A stretch of 64,000 nt of DNA, taken from contig CAJOHE010000008.1 in NCBI GenBank assembly GCA_905234495.1, positions 114,454 to 178,453 on the forward strand, given 5' to 3'. Below, one piece after another: positions 43,400 through 52,034 of the stretch. The stretch is from an uncultured Eubacterium sp. (GTDB taxonomy: Bacteria > Bacillota > Clostridia > Oscillospirales > Acutalibacteraceae). The notes beneath the pieces are model-generated. The model was given only the letters and a program-made list of their open reading frames with translations. It made no database searches and was not told the origin of the DNA. A program made the translations under genes and the position numbers. Position 1 is the first letter of the stretch, and every line of letters begins with the position of its first letter.

Positions 43400-43822
43400 A
43401 TGAAAAAAGCGATTTGTTTTATATTTCCGGTTCTGTTGCTGTTTCTTTTTTCGGGTTGTCACTTTACAACACCCGAGGAGAGAATTGCAAACACCGAAAT
43501 TGATATAGGCGAAAGCGATATTTACACGGAAGATGACAGAGAAGCGGCAGTGCAGCTCGTCATTGATGAGGTCAGCAACTGGAGCTGCGTTGAAACTGTA
43601 TATAGTATCACCTATGCCGGTGACGAGCGTTCCGAAAGGGAAATCGGGATTGAAAACGGCGGAAAGCAGTATGATACGGTTATGGTATTTTTGTCGGATT
43701 TCCGTACAGGGAAAACTCCGGCGAGTTCAGGATTTAACTCGGACTGCGATTATCCGGAATATGGGTGGATTGTTGCAATAACCGACGACGGGGAGTATAA
43801 ACTTGTCGACTGGGGATATTAA
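43400..43822 (+). CDS. Small lipoprotein of unknown function
   Basis: The protein has 140 residues. A signal peptide ends in the lipobox 'LFSGC'. The mature part is acidic, with 'DREAAVQLVIDEVSNWSC' and 'SGFNSDCDYPEYGWI', similar to DUF4829-type exported proteins of clostridia. No enzymatic motif is seen. Confidence 0.75.
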   Translation: MKKAICFIFPVLLLFLFSGCHFTTPEERIANTEIDIGESDIYTEDDREAAVQLVIDEVSNWSCVETVYSITYAGDERSEREIGIENGGKQYDTVMVFLSDFRTGKTPASSGFNSDCDYPEYGWIVAITDDGEYKLVDWGY

Positions 43823-43875
43823 AAAAGTTTATGGTGAATACAGTTGCCTGACTTACGGTTAAAAGGGAGAACATT

Positions 43876-44598
43876 ATGAGTTCAATGCTTGAAATAAGGA
43901 ATTATTCAAAATCATATTCAAAGGGCACAAAGGCTGCCGACAACGTTTCATTAACTGTTGAAAGCGGCGATATTTACGGCTTTATCGGTCATAACGGCGC
44001 GGGCAAATCAACGACTATCCGTGCCGTTGTGGGCGTGCTCGATTTCACCGAGGGCGAAATATATATCGACGGTCATTCCGTAAAGGATGAGCCTATGGAA
44101 TGCAAGAGGATTACAGCGTATATTCCCGACAATCCCGACCTTTACGAAAACCTCACGGGAATTCAGTACCTCAATTTCGTTGCCGACGTTTTTGAAATCG
44201 GCGCGCAGGAAAGAAAGGAAAGCATAAAAAAGTATGCCGACCTGTTTGAGATTACCGAATCCCTCGGCGACCTTATCAGTTCCTATTCCCACGGTATGAA
44301 GCAGAAGCTTGCCATTATCTCGGCTCTTATTCACAAGCCGAAGCTTCTCGTGCTCGACGAGCCCTTTGTAGGTCTTGACCCTAAAGCCTCGTTCAAGCTC
44401 AAGGAAATAATGAGGGAAATGTGCGCTCAGGGCACGGCAATCTTTTTCTCAACCCACGTGCTCGACGTTGCCGAAAAGCTTTGCAACAAAATCGCAATAA
44501 TAAAGCACGGAAAGATTATCGCAGCGGGGGATATTGAAGAGCTCACCGAAGGTCACTCGCTTGAAGAGGCGTTTCTGGAGGCGGACAATGAAGAGTAA
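43876..44598 (+). CDS. ABC exporter ATP-binding protein
   Basis: The protein has 240 residues. Walker A is 'GHNGAGKST', the signature 'SYSHGMKQKL', Walker B 'LLVLDEPFVGLDP' and the H-loop 'STHVLD'. The 'YSHGM' signature variant is typical of drug/bacteriocin-type exporters (EcsA/YtrB-like). It overlaps the permease gene by 11 bases. Confidence 0.92.
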   Translation: MSSMLEIRNYSKSYSKGTKAADNVSLTVESGDIYGFIGHNGAGKSTTIRAVVGVLDFTEGEIYIDGHSVKDEPMECKRITAYIPDNPDLYENLTGIQYLNFVADVFEIGAQERKESIKKYADLFEITESLGDLISSYSHGMKQKLAIISALIHKPKLLVLDEPFVGLDPKASFKLKEIMREMCAQGTAIFFSTHVLDVAEKLCNKIAIIKHGKIIAAGDIEELTEGHSLEEAFLEADNEE

Positions 44599-46189
44599 CG
44601 GCATCATCCTTCTCAGAACGCTGCTGCTTTCAACAAGTCAGAGGAATATCCTCAGGCACACCGACGACAGAAAAAAGCGCAGAAGAATAATCTCAAACTT
44701 TATCGGCGCGATTATTCTCTACGCTATGCTGATGGCTTACTGTATTTCGATGTGCATCGGCTACGGCTATTACGGTATTATCGATTCCGCGCCCGTTATG
44801 TGCGCGATTCTTGTCAGCGCTCTGAGCTTTATCTTTACAATTATCAGAACAAACGGCTATCTGTTCAATTTCAAAGAATACGATATGCTGATGTCGCTTC
44901 CGTTCAAATCAAGCACGGTTGCGGCGTGTAAATTTATGTATATGTACGTCAAAACCCTGCCGTGGTATCTGAGCATTTCATTTGCAATGATGGCGGGCTA
45001 CGGCTTTTATGCAAAGCCGGTCGTACTCGTTTATCCCGTGTGGATTCTGTTCTCGTTTGTGCTTCCGATTATACCGATGCTCGTCGCTTCGTTTATCGGA
45101 TTTCTTATCGCGAGAATAAGCGCGGGCTTCAGAAAAAACAATATCGTGCAGACCGTCCTCACAATCGGATTCGTGCTTTTTGCGTTTTCAATCCGCTTTT
45201 TCATTGAGGATATGTTTCGAAACGACAAGGTTGAAAAAACGCTTCAGTCAATTTCGCAGGCGACGGATAAAGCCGCGGCGGTATATCTTCCCGCGGCGTG
45301 GTTCAGCGCTGCCGTCACAAAGCTTTCACCGCTCGGTTTTATTCTGCTTCTTACAGTGAGCGTGGCTCTTTTTTGCGCGGTGTTTTTCATCGTCGGAAAA
45401 TCGTACAGAAACATCAATTCCGCCCTGAAATCCCACGCGGCGGCAAGGAATTACCGTATGTCCGCCCAGAAAAAGAGGGGAGTCGTTAACGCGGTTGCGT
45501 TCAAGGAATTCAAGCGTATGACGGGCTCAACCACATATATGGTAAACGCCGCACTCGGCGAAATCCTCATAACGATTCTGTCCGTGGCAACGCTCGTTAT
45601 AGGGCTTGATAAAATCGTTGCCGTCGTAACTCAGAACGCCCCGATTGACTCGGCGATGCTTCGCCCGGCGATACCGTTTATAATTTACTTTTTCATCGGT
45701 ATGGTGGCAACCACGGTGTGCTCACCCTCGCTTGAGGGCAAAAACTACTGGATTATCAAAAGCCTGCCGCTCGAGATGAAAACAGTTTATCAGGGCAAAA
45801 TGCTATTCAATATGTATCTCTCGGTTCCGTTTACGTTTTTTGCAACGGTTTGCTTCTGCATTTCGGCAAGGGTTTCGCTTCTCAATACGGTTCTTTATCT
45901 CGTTCTCGGCTTTATGCTCTGTGCGTTTTCAACGGTGTGGGGATGCGTGTGCGGAATAAGGCATATGCGCCTTGATTGGGAAAACGAGGTCGAGGTCATA
46001 AAGCAGGGCTCGGGCGTGGCGGTCTATATGCTGCCGAATATGTTTGCTGTGATGGGGCTTTGCGTGCTCTCGGTATTCCTCGGCACAAAATTTGACCACT
46101 CGCTTCTCGCGCTCGTGATGATTGCCGCGCTTTTCGTAATGACGGCTCTGAGCTACAGAAGGGTAATGATACTTGCAAAACGCAGTTAA
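44588..46189 (+). CDS. ABC exporter permease
   Basis: The protein has 533 residues with about 12 hydrophobic helices. The start at 44588 is chosen because it lies behind GGAGG and overlaps the ATPase stop. 'FKEFKRMTGSTTYMVNA' in the middle is typical of large fused permeases in which two 6-helix halves are joined. It is the membrane partner of the preceding ATPase. The substrate is unknown. Confidence 0.85.
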   Translation: MKSNGIILLRTLLLSTSQRNILRHTDDRKKRRRIISNFIGAIILYAMLMAYCISMCIGYGYYGIIDSAPVMCAILVSALSFIFTIIRTNGYLFNFKEYDMLMSLPFKSSTVAACKFMYMYVKTLPWYLSISFAMMAGYGFYAKPVVLVYPVWILFSFVLPIIPMLVASFIGFLIARISAGFRKNNIVQTVLTIGFVLFAFSIRFFIEDMFRNDKVEKTLQSISQATDKAAAVYLPAAWFSAAVTKLSPLGFILLLTVSVALFCAVFFIVGKSYRNINSALKSHAAARNYRMSAQKKRGVVNAVAFKEFKRMTGSTTYMVNAALGEILITILSVATLVIGLDKIVAVVTQNAPIDSAMLRPAIPFIIYFFIGMVATTVCSPSLEGKNYWIIKSLPLEMKTVYQGKMLFNMYLSVPFTFFATVCFCISARVSLLNTVLYLVLGFMLCAFSTVWGCVCGIRHMRLDWENEVEVIKQGSGVAVYMLPNMFAVMGLCVLSVFLGTKFDHSLLALVMIAALFVMTALSYRRVMILAKRS

Positions 46190-46201
46190 AAGAGGTGCAA
46201 T

Positions 46202-46651
46202 ATGAAGTTTGGATGGATAAATCTTTTCGGCGGGCTTATCGTTGCGATAATGCTTATACCGAATATTATATATGCGATAAAATATAAGGGCGAGAAGAAT
46301 CTCTGCAAAAACAAGCTGATGAACGTGCCTGAACAGGTGAGCAGATATGCCTGTATCATCCTGATGTGGCTTCCGCTTTTAGTGTGGGAATTCGGCTTTT
46401 CAACCAAGGTTGAGGCGCTGATTTATATGTTCGGAAACGGCTTTCTTCTCTTTGAATATCTGCTTGTTTTCGCGCTTCATCTCAGAAAGAGAACGAGGAT
46501 GACCTCGCTTATTTTAGCGGTGCTTCCCGCGTCAATCTTTCTTATGAGCGGACTGCTTCTTCACCACTGGCTTCTCGTGGCGTTCGCGGCAGTTTTCGGA
46601 TATTCTCATCTGTACGTCACCGTGCAGAATCTCGAGCCAAAGGATGAGTGA
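46202..46651 (+). CDS. Four-helix membrane protein
   Basis: The protein has 149 residues with hydrophobic helices near 5-22, 45-65, 68-88 and 98-135. No motif is recognised. It follows the permease by 12 bases and its stop overlaps the ribosome site of the next gene, so it belongs to the exporter operon. Confidence 0.7.
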   Translation: MKFGWINLFGGLIVAIMLIPNIIYAIKYKGEKNLCKNKLMNVPEQVSRYACIILMWLPLLVWEFGFSTKVEALIYMFGNGFLLFEYLLVFALHLRKRTRMTSLILAVLPASIFLMSGLLLHHWLLVAFAAVFGYSHLYVTVQNLEPKDE

Positions 46652-46653
46652 TT

Positions 46654-46962
46654 ATGGAAGAATACGGCTTTGCAATACTGATGCTGATTTTCGGCGGCGC
46701 GCTTCTTTTCTACGCGCTTCTTATGGGCATCTTCAAAAAGAAGGAATTCATACCCTACAGAAGAAGATACGCCGCGAAAATGGATGACGAAAAGGAATAT
46801 ATGACGAAGCTTGCAAAGATACTTGCACTCGTCGCCCTCGCGCCGATTATCGGCGGGCTATCCGCCCTCATCCTTCCCGAATGGGCGTCGGCAATAATAA
46901 TGGTGGCGCTCTTCGCAATACTGATAACCATAGGCGCCAAAACAACAAAAATAAACGGATAA
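46654..46962 (+). CDS. Two- to three-helix small membrane protein
   Basis: The protein has 102 residues, start set at the ATG behind AGGATGAG rather than the GTG overlapping the previous stop. Helices lie at the N-terminus ('AILMLIFGGALLFYALLMGIF') and in the C-terminal half. It closes the exporter operon before a strong terminator. The function is unknown. Confidence 0.65.
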   Translation: MEEYGFAILMLIFGGALLFYALLMGIFKKKEFIPYRRRYAAKMDDEKEYMTKLAKILALVALAPIIGGLSALILPEWASAIIMVALFAILITIGAKTTKING

Positions 46963-46963
46963 T

Positions 46964-47000
46964 AAAAAAACGCCAAGAGTTTTTCTCTTGGCGTTTTTTT
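46964..47000 (+). terminator. Terminator of the exporter operon
   Basis: CGCCAAGAG (46971-46979) and CTCTTGGCG (46985-46993) around TTTTT, followed by seven T. Confidence 0.9.
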
Positions 47001-47011
47001 ATTAATTATTC

Positions 47012-47233
47012 AATTAATTCCGTCGCGTTTATGCCCCTGAACAGAATGCATAAGACCTTGAAGAAGGGGGCAGAATTCTGTTTTCTTGCGAGTGGGAGCT
47101 GTACGCGGTACCGCCTCCGAGCAAAAAACAGAAAGCGACAACCCGCCAAGAGTAAAGCTCTTGGCGGGTTCTTTTTAAATACCTGATTGTATGTCGGGAA
47201 CACCGACTGAATAATTCCGTCGCGTTTATGCCC
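47012..47233. mobile_element. Small insert between direct repeats
   Basis: 'aattccgtcgcgtttatgcccc' occurs at both ends (about 47018-47039 and 47212-47233). Between them are a non-coding stretch with a 'cagaattctg' palindrome and a hairpin CCCGCCAAGAG/CTCTTGGCGGG with T tail (47143-47175) that echoes the preceding terminator. It fills the gap before the dehydrogenase gene. Confidence 0.55.
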
Positions 47234-47250
47234 CCTTATTCAAGGTCGCC

Positions 47251-48756
47251 TTAGAGAAGACCGTCCCAAGTGTCTACTTCCTTCGCCTTCATTTCCTCTT
47301 CGTCAAACCAGTGCTGAGTTACAGACTTGCTTTCCGTGAAGAAACGGTATGCGTCCTTGCCGAGGCAGTGAAGGTCGCCGAAGAAGCTCTGCTTGTGACC
47401 GCTGAACGGAACGAAACCAACCGGTACGGGGATACCAACGTTGATACCAACCTGACCACCGTCGGTGTATCTTGCAAACTGGCGTGCATAGTAGCCGCTC
47501 TGAGTGTAGATAACCGAACCGTTTGCATAAGGGTTAGCGTTCATAAGTGCAAGTCCCTCGTCAAAGTCCTTAACTCTCTTGATGCAGAGAACGGGGCCGA
47601 ATACCTCTTCGTCGCCGATAGTCATTTCGGGTGTAACCTTGTCAAATACTGTGGGACCTACGAAATAACCGTTCTCATAGCCTGCGGGAAGCTCGGGATT
47701 TCTGCCGTCAACAACAAGCTCCGCGCCCTCGTCGATACCCTTCTGAATGTCGGCAAGTACCTCGTGATAGTGCTTTTCGTATGTAATCGGGCCAAGCCTT
47801 GTGCTCTTGTCCCAGGCAGGACCGCAGTTTACCGAAGCAATCTGCTTCTTGAGCTCTGCAACAAACTTGTCAGCGATTGATTCCTGAACAACGCAAGCCG
47901 AAAGAGCCATACATCTCTGACCGCCGCAGCCGAACGCAGAGTTGATTACGCCTGCAACAGTTCTCTCAAGAGCGCAGTCCTCAAGAACGAGCGCGTGGTT
48001 CTTTGCCTGACAGAGAGCCTGACATCTCTTGCCGTTTGCAGCAGCCTTCTCGTAAATCTTAAGACCAACGGGGGTTGAGCCAACGAAGGTGATACCCTTG
48101 ATTGCGGGATGCTCAAGAATTGTGTTAATCTCGTTTCTTGAACAGGTTACAACGTTGATAACGCCGTCGGGAAGTCCTGCTTCTTTGTAGAGCTCGGCAA
48201 TTCTCATAGCGGTTCTCGGGGTGAGAGAAGCAGCCTTGAGTACCATTGTGTTACCGCAGGCAACGCAGACCGGAGCCATCCAGCCGAAAGGAATCATAGC
48301 AGGGAAGTTTACGGGAACGATACCTGCAAACACGCCCATAGCCTCGCGGTACTTAACTGTGTCAAAGCCTGTTGAAGCGTCCATAAGACTTTCGCCCATC
48401 ATAAGAGAGGGAGCCTGAGTTGCAAGCTCTGTGCCCTCGATAGCCTTGCCGACGTCGCCGGCAGCCTCGGACCATGTCTTACCGTTTTCCTCGCAAACGA
48501 GCATTGTGAGCTCGTCAAGGTTTTCAAGAAGAAGCTCGCGAACCTTGTAGAGAATCTGGCTTCTCTTTCTTGCAGGGGTGTTACGCCATGCGGGGTAAGC
48601 CTTCTCTGCAGCCTCGATAGCCTCGAGAACCTCGTCGTTTGTGCAGCAGGGAGCCTGTCCCGTAACCTCGCCCGTTGACGGGTTGTGAAGGTCATACCAC
48701 ACCTCAGCCTTTGATTCTTTAAACTCACCGTTTACGAAATACTTAAGCTTTTCCAT
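47251..48756 (-). CDS. mmsA: CoA-acylating methylmalonate-semialdehyde dehydrogenase
   Basis: The protein has 501 residues, start set by AAGGAG before 'MEKLKYFVNGEF'. It is an aldehyde dehydrogenase with 'PVNFPAMIPFGWMAPVCVACG', 'FVGSTPVG', the catalytic Cys in 'GGQRCMAL' and 'EEVFGPVL'. These match the MmsA/IolA group, which converts malonate or methylmalonate semialdehyde to acetyl- or propionyl-CoA. It stands alone with no inositol or valine genes near. It is read toward the insert at 47012-47233. Confidence 0.9.
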   Translation of the reverse strand: MEKLKYFVNGEFKESKAEVWYDLHNPSTGEVTGQAPCCTNDEVLEAIEAAEKAYPAWRNTPARKRSQILYKVRELLLENLDELTMLVCEENGKTWSEAAGDVGKAIEGTELATQAPSLMMGESLMDASTGFDTVKYREAMGVFAGIVPVNFPAMIPFGWMAPVCVACGNTMVLKAASLTPRTAMRIAELYKEAGLPDGVINVVTCSRNEINTILEHPAIKGITFVGSTPVGLKIYEKAAANGKRCQALCQAKNHALVLEDCALERTVAGVINSAFGCGGQRCMALSACVVQESIADKFVAELKKQIASVNCGPAWDKSTRLGPITYEKHYHEVLADIQKGIDEGAELVVDGRNPELPAGYENGYFVGPTVFDKVTPEMTIGDEEVFGPVLCIKRVKDFDEGLALMNANPYANGSVIYTQSGYYARQFARYTDGGQVGINVGIPVPVGFVPFSGHKQSFFGDLHCLGKDAYRFFTESKSVTQHWFDEEEMKAKEVDTWDGLL

Positions 48757-48913
48757 AATATATCTCCTTGTTAATTTTTGTCGCTTGTATTTTAACATTA
48801 TATTTACTTTAATTCAATAGCATATTTATAAAACTTCTGCTCAAGTTGCCAAATATTAACACTATTTTTCGGGCATCATAGAATAAAATAACCAAAATTG
48901 CGAGGGTGATGCT

Positions 48914-49135
48914 ATGAAGCTGTGCGATATGAAGGAAAGGCAGAGCGGCGTGATAAGCGGAATTGAGGGAACGCCGCAGTTCAAAAGAAGGCTCTACGAC
49001 CTCGGCTTTGTGAAGGGGCAGAGCGTGAGGTGCGAAAACGTAGCAATACTTAAAACGCCCGTGTCGTTTTGCGTTCAGGGCGCAAAGATTGCGCTGAGAA
49101 AAAGCGACGCTATGAGGATTGATGTAATCGTATGA
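48914..49135 (+). CDS. feoA: Ferrous iron transport protein A
   Basis: The protein has 73 residues of the SH3-like FeoA fold ('RLYDLGFVKGQSVRCENVAIL', 'ALRKSDAMRIDV'). It is a small cytosolic partner of FeoB and overlaps its gene by 4 bases. Confidence 0.9.
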   Translation: MKLCDMKERQSGVISGIEGTPQFKRRLYDLGFVKGQSVRCENVAILKTPVSFCVQGAKIALRKSDAMRIDVIV

Positions 49136-51168
49136 ACGGCAGAAAAAGAGTCCTTCTCGCGGGAAATGCGAACGTCGGCAAAAGCACCGTCTTTAACGAG
49201 ATAACGGGCTCGCGCCAGCACACGGGAAACTGGACGGGCAAGACCGTCGACATCGCGGCGGGGCATTACTACTACAAATTCAACGACTATGAGATTATCG
49301 ACCTTCCCGGCACCTGCAGCCTGCTCTCGGTCAGCGAGGAAGAGAGAATTGCAAAAAGGTATCTCTGCTTTGAGGACTACGACTGCGTAATCTGCGTGGT
49401 CGACGCCACCTGCGTCGAGCGAAATCTCAAGCTTGTGCTGCAGATTCTCGAGGTCACAAGCAGGGTAGTCGTGCTTCTCAATCTCTGCGACGAGGCAAAA
49501 AAACAGAACATTTCCGTCGATGAGAAAGCCCTTTCGGATATGCTCGGCGTGCCCGTCGTCCGCGCCACCGCCCGAAGCGGGAAGGGGATAAACCGGCTTC
49601 TCGAGCAGGTACATATGCTCTGCACCTGCAGCGGTGAAAGCAGGGGATACACCGTCGACTACGGCGCTGCGGTTGAGCCCGCGCGAAAGCTTGTGAAAGC
49701 GGCAATATCGGGCGCCGTTGACGCGGATAAGCGGGCGGAATTCTATGCCCTTCGCATCCTTGAAGACGATGCGGAAACTGCGGAATATATCGGAAAACGT
49801 TGCGCGGACACGGCCGCATTTGAAGAGGCGGTCGCCTGCGCAAAGAGAATACTTGAAAGCGTGAATATGGACGGGGAAGCCTATCAGAGCATAGTCGTCA
49901 GCCGCCTTCATACCGCGGCGCATGAAATCGCCGTGAACGCAGTTGAAGAGCTGCCGTCGGATGAGAAAAGGCGGCACGCCCTTCTTGACAGAATACTTCT
50001 CGGAAAGTTCACGTCTATCCCCGTAATGCTTGCAATAATCTGCCTTGTGCTGTGGCTCACAATCGTCGGCTCAAACTATCCGTCGGCGCTCTTGCGCTCG
50101 GCTTTCGACAGCTTTGAGCTCCGGACGGCGGAAGCGCTTTTGCACCTCGGCGTAAACGAAACTTTTGTAAATATCTTCGTCTGCGGAATGCTCAACGTCC
50201 TTTTATGGGTTGTGGCGGTAATGCTTCCGCCCATGGCGATTTTCTTTCCGCTCTTTTCGCTTCTCGAGGATTTCGGCTTTCTGCCCCGCCTTGCTTTTAA
50301 TCTCGACGGCGCGTTTGAGCGCTGCGGCGCATGCGGCAAGCAGGCGCTCACCACCTGTATGGGCTACGGGTGCAACGCAGTCGGCGTGACGGGCTGCAGG
50401 ATTATCGACTCGCCGCGCGAGCGCCTTGTTGCCGTCGTCACAAATTCGCTCACGCCCTGCAACGGCAGGTTTCCGCTTCTAATCGCGGTTATTTCGATGT
50501 TCTTTACACAAAACAGCGTAGAGGCGGCGCTCATTCTTATGGGGCTTCTCTGCCTTTCAATGCTGATGACCTTTGCCTCGTCAAGCGTACTCAGCTCTAC
50601 GGTGCTGAAGGGCGAGCCGAGCTCGTTCACGCTTGAGCTGCCCGCGTTTCGCCGCCCGAAGTTTTTCAGGGTAATCGGCGAAACCGTGAAGGAAAGGGTG
50701 CTGCCCGTCCTTCTCAGAGCCGCGGTTGTAGCCGCGCCCGCGGGCGTTGTCATCTGGGCGCTTTCAAATATCAGCGTCGGCGGGGAAACCCTGCTTGCGT
50801 CAATATCTCAGGCGCTCGACCCCGTCGGCAGGGCGCTCGGACTTGACGGAGTGCTGCTTCTCGCCTTCATTCTCAGCTTTCCCGCAAATGAAATAGTTAT
50901 ACCGATTGCGCTCACGGCGTATCTCTCGAAAAACGTGATGAGCGATTATTCCTCGCTTTCAGACCTCAGGGATATACTTCTGGCAAACGGATGGACGGCG
51001 AAAACGGCGCTTTGCACCTGCATATTTTCAATGTTTCACTTTCCGTGCTCAACAACTCTGATTACAATTTTCAAAGAGACGAAAAGCCTTAAATGGACGC
51101 TTCTCTCGGTACTCACGCCCCTTGCCTCGGGCGTGCTTCTCTGCCTTGCCGTAAACCTTTTGTTCTGA
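49132..51168 (+). CDS. feoB: Ferrous iron transport protein B
   Basis: The protein has 678 residues. The N-terminal G domain has G1 'GNANVGKST', switch I with 'TGNWTGKTV', G3 'DLPG' and G4 'NLCD'. A helical GDI-like region follows, then membrane segments with two Gate domains ('CGKQALTTCMGYGCNAVGV', 'NSLTPCNGR' and 'FPANEIVIP'). It imports Fe2+ across the membrane. No FeoC is present. Confidence 0.93.
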   Translation: MNGRKRVLLAGNANVGKSTVFNEITGSRQHTGNWTGKTVDIAAGHYYYKFNDYEIIDLPGTCSLLSVSEEERIAKRYLCFEDYDCVICVVDATCVERNLKLVLQILEVTSRVVVLLNLCDEAKKQNISVDEKALSDMLGVPVVRATARSGKGINRLLEQVHMLCTCSGESRGYTVDYGAAVEPARKLVKAAISGAVDADKRAEFYALRILEDDAETAEYIGKRCADTAAFEEAVACAKRILESVNMDGEAYQSIVVSRLHTAAHEIAVNAVEELPSDEKRRHALLDRILLGKFTSIPVMLAIICLVLWLTIVGSNYPSALLRSAFDSFELRTAEALLHLGVNETFVNIFVCGMLNVLLWVVAVMLPPMAIFFPLFSLLEDFGFLPRLAFNLDGAFERCGACGKQALTTCMGYGCNAVGVTGCRIIDSPRERLVAVVTNSLTPCNGRFPLLIAVISMFFTQNSVEAALILMGLLCLSMLMTFASSSVLSSTVLKGEPSSFTLELPAFRRPKFFRVIGETVKERVLPVLLRAAVVAAPAGVVIWALSNISVGGETLLASISQALDPVGRALGLDGVLLLAFILSFPANEIVIPIALTAYLSKNVMSDYSSLSDLRDILLANGWTAKTALCTCIFSMFHFPCSTTLITIFKETKSLKWTLLSVLTPLASGVLLCLAVNLLF

Positions 51169-51179
51169 GAATTTAGCAA

Positions 51180-51191
51180 CCCCCCGGGGGG
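51180..51191. other. Perfect C6G6 palindrome
   Basis: Six C followed directly by six G stand in the spacer behind feoB. With 'AGCAA' and 'CTTGT' flanks it could fold into a weak hairpin or mark a binding site. Confidence 0.4.
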
Positions 51192-51255
51192 CTTGTAATC
51201 TTCTGATAAATTATATAAAATGTATCTGTAAAGAAATATTCAGGAGGAAATATTT

Positions 51256-51669
51256 ATGGCATGTTTCTTAGTACCCGCTGCTGAGGCAATCGTTGTGACT
51301 GCCGCATATGTAGCAGCAAAAAAGCACGAGCAGAAAATTGAAGCACCCAAGCTTGCGGACGGCGAAACCTTTGCGACCGACGACGTAAAAATCACATGGT
51401 CAAGAAGACTCAGCTGGCTTTTAGGTCTTCTCTGGGGAGGCGTTATCCTTCTTGCTTTCGAGCATTTCTGGCACGGGGAGGTTGTCCCGTTCCCGCCCTT
51501 CCTAACGGCGATGTCGTCGCCAGATGACGCGGCGGAAATGTTCCACGAGATGGCGACTGTCGGCGTTTCAATGGCAATCTGCGTAACAGCCGTATGGGGC
51601 GCAATCTGCGCTGCGGCAGAGGTGAAGGTTAAGGCAATCAAAGCAAGCCTTAAAAAGAACGCTGCATAA
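51256..51669 (+). CDS. Membrane protein of unknown function, first of a pair
   Basis: The protein has 137 residues behind AGGAGGA. An N-terminal helix ('VPAAEAIVVTAAYVAA') is followed by a charged loop and two helices ('LSWLLGLLWGGVILLAFE', 'MAICVTAVWGAICAAAEV'). I recognise no family. It is 12 bases from a second small membrane gene and upstream of convergent lar genes. Confidence 0.7.
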   Translation: MACFLVPAAEAIVVTAAYVAAKKHEQKIEAPKLADGETFATDDVKITWSRRLSWLLGLLWGGVILLAFEHFWHGEVVPFPPFLTAMSSPDDAAEMFHEMATVGVSMAICVTAVWGAICAAAEVKVKAIKASLKKNAA

Positions 51670-51681
51670 GGGGATAACGGT

Positions 51682-51990
51682 ATGACTTTACTTATCACGA
51701 TTTTTGCGGCAATCATCTCAACCGTTGTATGGTACGCAAGCGATAAGAGGGACACCTATAAGCTCGGCACTCTTTCACTTATGTTCTGGGGCGCTTCGCT
51801 TATGTGGTTTATGGATTTCGTATTTGAATATGCAGAGCTCAAGGCTGAATATTTTTCACAGAGCTTTGCCGATATTCTCAACGATTCGCTTCTCGGCGTC
51901 GCTGTAGTTGCTCTCGGTCTTGCGGTATGGCTTGTTGTCCTGCTCATCAAAGACCCCAAGGGCGTGTTTAAAAAGAAGTTTACAAAATAA
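51682..51990 (+). CDS. Membrane protein of unknown function, second of a pair
   Basis: The protein has 102 residues with three hydrophobic helices ('LITIFAAIISTVVWYA', 'LMFWGASLMWFMDFVF', 'VAVVALGLAVWLVVLLI') and a basic tail. It is probably a partner of the preceding protein. The function is unknown. Confidence 0.7.
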   Translation: MTLLITIFAAIISTVVWYASDKRDTYKLGTLSLMFWGASLMWFMDFVFEYAELKAEYFSQSFADILNDSLLGVAVVALGLAVWLVVLLIKDPKGVFKKKFTK

Positions 51991-51998
51991 AACATAGT

Positions 51999-52034
51999 AA
52001 AAAGGATTGAGGTTATTCCTCAATCCTTTTTTTT
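51999..52034. terminator. Bidirectional terminator sharing the end of larC
   Basis: AGGATTGAGG (52003-52012) and CCTCAATCCT (52018-52027) are followed by eight T. The larC stop codon (52013-52015) lies in the loop, so the last larC codons form part of the stem. Confidence 0.85.

Noticed and set aside
49075..49977. 300-codon minus-strand frame over feoB
   Set aside because: It is antisense to an unmistakable FeoB G domain and has no domain of its own.
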